This document shows, piece by piece, positions 62,971 through 64,000 of a stretch of DNA of 64,000 nt. Where the stretch lies: positions 164,102 through 228,101 of the forward strand of contig BOKF01000011.1 of NCBI GenBank assembly GCA_016860845.1. Reading direction: 5' to 3'. Position 1 is the first letter of the stretch; every line of letters starts with the position of its first letter. Below the pieces are notes generated by a model. The model did no database searches. It saw only the letters and a program-made list of their open reading frames with translations, and was not told where the DNA came from. The DNA comes from Chloroflexota bacterium (lineage in GTDB: Bacteria > Chloroflexota > Anaerolineae > 4572-78 > J111). The translations under genes were made by a program, and so were the position numbers.

Positions 62971-63858
62971 ATGACGCGACCTCAAGCAGCAAATGCCTCC
63001 CCGCTGAATCAAAACTCCTCACCCATAAACTCCCTGGCCCGTATCCGCAGCCAAATCCCAACCCTGGTCGCCTCTGAAGCCAGGGTAGCCAACTGGGTCT
63101 TGCGGCAGCCTGAGAAAGTTATGCATCTTTCGATGGCCCAAGTAGCGCGGGCCTGCGGGATCAGCGACACTACCGTTTTACGCTTCTGCCGCAACGCCGG
63201 CTTCCAGGGTTATCTGGACCTCAAACTCTCCATCGCCCGAGATTTGACCGGCCCAACTCAAATCATCCACGATGACATTGTCGAAGGGGATGAACCCGCC
63301 ACTATTGCCCGTAAAGTCTTTATGTCTAACATTCAGGCTTTGTACGACACGCTGGAAGTGCTGAATGAAGAGGCCCTTAACCAGGCGGTCAACCTGCTTG
63401 ATCAGGCTAAACAGATTCTGATCATTGGCGTGGGGACTTCAGGGCCTATTGTCCAGAGCATGTACAATATGTTCTTTCGTTTAGGTCTTAACTGTAAAGC
63501 CCAAACCGACTCCTACCTGCAACTCATGGAGGTGGCCCTGCTCGGTCCCGGCGATGTCGTTGTCGCTATTTCCCAAACCGGCAGTTCGACCGATCCGATT
63601 TTAACCCTGGCCGAAGCCAGACGAAACGGAGCCAGCACCATTTGCATTACCGGCAATGCCCAATCTCCCCTCACCCAACACGCCGACGTGACCCTGCTCA
63701 GCGTCGCTCGTGAAACTCGGGCCGAGACGATTGCCTCGCGGATTGCTCAACACACCATCGTTGACGCGCTCTATGTGATTGTTTCGTGGCGCAATATGGA
63801 AACGGTAGTTCAAAATGAACGGCGGATCTGGGATGCCGTCTTATCAAAGACATATTAA
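62971..63858 (+). CDS. MurR/RpiR family transcriptional regulator
   Basis: A 295-residue regulator. Residues 15-90 are the RpiR helix-turn-helix (MHLSMAQVARACGISDTTVL, RFCRNAGFQGYLDLK). Residues 135-265 form the SIS domain (ILIIGVGTSGPIVQ, AISQTGSSTDPIL), which senses a sugar phosphate. The location, pointing away from the other genes near the right edge, does not reveal its target. AlaX is divergent upstream with a 230-base gap holding a palindromic repeat. Confidence 0.93.
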   Translation: MTRPQAANASPLNQNSSPINSLARIRSQIPTLVASEARVANWVLRQPEKVMHLSMAQVARACGISDTTVLRFCRNAGFQGYLDLKLSIARDLTGPTQIIHDDIVEGDEPATIARKVFMSNIQALYDTLEVLNEEALNQAVNLLDQAKQILIIGVGTSGPIVQSMYNMFFRLGLNCKAQTDSYLQLMEVALLGPGDVVVAISQTGSSTDPILTLAEARRNGASTICITGNAQSPLTQHADVTLLSVARETRAETIASRIAQHTIVDALYVIVSWRNMETVVQNERRIWDAVLSKTY

Positions 63859-63875
63859 CAGCCAATCCATTAGTA

Positions 63876-64000
63876 TTACAGCGCAATGTTGACCACGGCT
63901 GAGAGACCAAGTTGAGCCAATTTGGATTTACGATGAGACAGATAAGCGACATGATTGCGTTTTTGATAGTAGCGCACCAAGTGCAGGGCGGCCGCGGCAT
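63876..64000 (-). CDS. C-terminal end of an unidentified gene, cut by the window edge
   Basis: A minus-strand frame is open from the window edge to TAA at 63878-63876, 40 residues. It contains [20 protein letters not shown] and ends VVNIAL. The basic/aromatic content is reminiscent of the ends of glycosyltransferases, but that is not enough to name it. Its stop is 17 bases from the convergent RpiR stop. Another frame over the same stretch is longer but runs through the RpiR coding region and is less likely. Confidence 0.4.
   Translation of the reverse strand, partial: AAAALHLVRYYQKRNHVAYLSHRKSKLAQLGLSAVVNIAL

Overview
The window is a 64 kb piece of a moderately GC-rich bacterial chromosome. 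The gene set suggests a Chloroflexota bacterium of the Anaerolineae/Caldilineae type: pyrrolysine-independent MttB paralogues with corrinoid proteins, several sugar ABC transporters, Pro/Thr-rich extracytoplasmic linkers, a giant WD40 protein, and many TTG/GTG starts with AGGAGG-type ribosome sites. This assignment is inference; there is no rRNA or tRNA here to confirm it.

Region by region: (1) 1-3631, plus strand: the 3' part of a PLP-dependent lyase, a NUDIX hydrolase, a YbhB-type protein and a membrane-anchored SGNH protein. (2) 3680-15265: a divergent GntR regulator, then a methyltransferase cluster of three MttB-family methyltransferases, two MttC-like corrinoid proteins, a DUF1638 protein, a hydantoinase/oxoprolinase-type ASKHA protein and a DUF89 protein. 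Two good sigma70-type promoters diverge from overlapping -35 boxes at 4361-4367. The plus transcript would carry a ~290-nt structured leader ending in a terminator hairpin just before the first mttB. (3) 15295-18689, minus: an FGGY kinase and L-fucose isomerase. (4) 18774-20980, minus: an AT-rich islet with a GmrSD/DUF262 restriction-like protein and a REP-associated tyrosine transposase flanked by its repeats. (5) 21162-33124, minus: a LacI-headed operon with a ribose-type ABC importer, an FGGY kinase, a phosphotriesterase-like lactonase candidate, a mutarotase-like protein, an aldo/keto reductase, a zinc alcohol dehydrogenase and an SDR. It starts from a clear promoter abutting a perfect 34-bp palindrome. 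(6) 33333-47030, minus: a DeoR-headed operon with a rhamnose-type ABC importer, a class II aldolase, a PHP protein and a sorbitol-6-phosphate-dehydrogenase-like SDR between two paralogous large MDR dehydrogenases. One permease is fused to an extracytoplasmic FGE-sulfatase domain and the binding protein carries a LysM-like domain. (7) 47172-49386, minus: an orphan corrinoid protein, a CinA/nucleotidyltransferase fusion and a small zinc-ribbon protein. (8) 49670-63858, mostly plus: Mn/Fe superoxide dismutase, Rieske protein, ferredoxin, PIG-L deacetylase, fumarase, CocE-type hydrolase, glucuronate isomerase, a 21-blade WD40 protein, a HxlB-like isomerase, AlaX (minus) and an RpiR regulator. The C-terminus of an unidentified minus-strand gene lies at the right edge.

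Taken together the window codes for scavenging of deoxy- and other sugars and uronates (two importers, isomerases, kinases, aldolase, dehydrogenases) and for corrinoid-dependent demethylation of methylated amines or betaines. The most unusual items are the methyltransferase cluster with its leader and non-RamA ASKHA partner, and the permease-FGE fusion. A further trait is that most intergenic gaps carry short inverted repeats of several families, some of which have entered coding sequences in frame.
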